Shown here piece by piece: positions 63,526 through 64,000 of a DNA stretch of 64,000 nt. This DNA comes from Trichobilharzia szidati (Eukaryota > Platyhelminthes > Trematoda > Strigeidida > Schistosomatidae): NCBI GenBank assembly GCA_944472155.2, contig OX235271.1, positions 88,797,256 through 88,861,255 of the forward strand, in the 5' to 3' direction. Positions within the stretch are counted from its first letter, which is position 1; each line of letters starts with the position of its first letter. The notes beneath the pieces are model-generated. The model saw only the letters and a list, made by a program, of their open reading frames with translations, had not been told where the DNA came from and did no database searches. A program made the translations under genes and the position numbers.

Positions 63526-64000
63526 ATGTGTCTGAGATCACTGAGATTTATGGAGTTCCGTTGTCAAACACCCCAACCACTGGTTACAGATCACCATAGT
63601 GCAAGTCGACGTGTACAGTTTTGGAGATAGATGTTTAGAACCTCCTAACTACAGAGACATAGGACAGCTAGACTCTTGGTGATCTGCGGGAACCACTGTC
63701 ACACCACCCATACCCAAAACTGTCATCATATCTTTGTGGACAGCCAGCATAGTTACCCATGTCACTGAGATGTTCAATTCTGACCAGCAATTTCAAGGTA
63801 TCACACATAAGGGGAGATTATTAGTTGCAAAAATCTACGAAAATGTGCAACAAACTCTGAAAGACAACAATACATAGTTTAAGATTTGTCGAGGATGAAA
63901 AACGTTATGTCAAGCAATGTGAAGACAGTGAGATGAAGTGAATAAATATTATTTGCTCTGCAAAAAATTGGTGAAGGATGTCACTGACTGACGGGTTTCA

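Larger units (their letters stand above)
47377..64000 (+). repeat. Direct segmental duplication, copy B (cut by window end)
   Basis: Collinear with 7135-29769. Extra material relative to A: inverted SINE pair 47612-48085, Penelope-like element 48786-50661, RTE-like insertion 51907-52545, about 370 nt at 56285-56655, and RTE fragment 57325-57640. The left edge touches the assembly gap. The right edge is beyond the window. Confidence 0.9.

Overview
The window is eukaryotic, AT-rich and repeat-dense, and most likely comes from a blood fluke (Schistosoma; species not determinable). The grounds are hammerhead-bearing tRNA-type SINE remnants of the SM-alpha kind, CR1-like and RTE-like non-LTR elements resembling schistosome SR1/SR2, a Penelope-like element with a GIY-YIG domain, and short phase-consistent exons of one animal-type housekeeping gene.

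Only one conserved cellular gene is recognised: cytosolic glutaminyl-tRNA synthetase (QARS) on the minus strand, from the ATG at 42183 to the stop at 28760. Eleven exons with GT/AG borders join in frame into a 562-residue protein covering the full catalytic core and anticodon-binding region. The long N-terminal extension of most animal enzymes was not found. Its introns hold an antisense RTE-like retrotransposon (33865-37622), SINEs and degenerate repeat.

Layout. 1-1950: old repeat debris. 1950-5320: CR1-like element with a SINE inside its endonuclease. 6350-6960: RTE 3' fragment. 7135-29769: first copy (A) of a long direct duplication; it holds many SINEs, an inverted sub-copy (21900-23480), RTE and Penelope-like fragments, and at its right end the last exon of QARS. 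28760-42183: QARS. 42184-45550: intergenic, mostly without recognisable content. 45640-46869: RTE endonuclease fragment running into an assembly gap (46870-47368). 47377-64000: second copy (B) of the duplication, in the same orientation and cut by the window end. B contains a nearly intact Penelope-like element (48786-50661, with hammerhead motif) and a 5'-truncated RTE-like insertion (51907-52545), both absent from A. It also contains a second copy of the QARS terminal exon (63011-63064).

The most notable points are: (i) a roughly 40-kb-period direct duplication flanking QARS, its left junction hidden by the gap, which may mean a second QARS beyond 64000, a sex-chromosome pair, or an assembly artefact; (ii) a tRNA-Thr-like SINE family whose hammerhead-like core carries the same 3-nt insertion in most copies; (iii) a hammerhead in the tail of the Penelope-like element; (iv) a fold-back element in both copies. 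All coordinates of repeats are approximate by tens of bases; QARS exon borders were placed by reading splice sites and reading frame.
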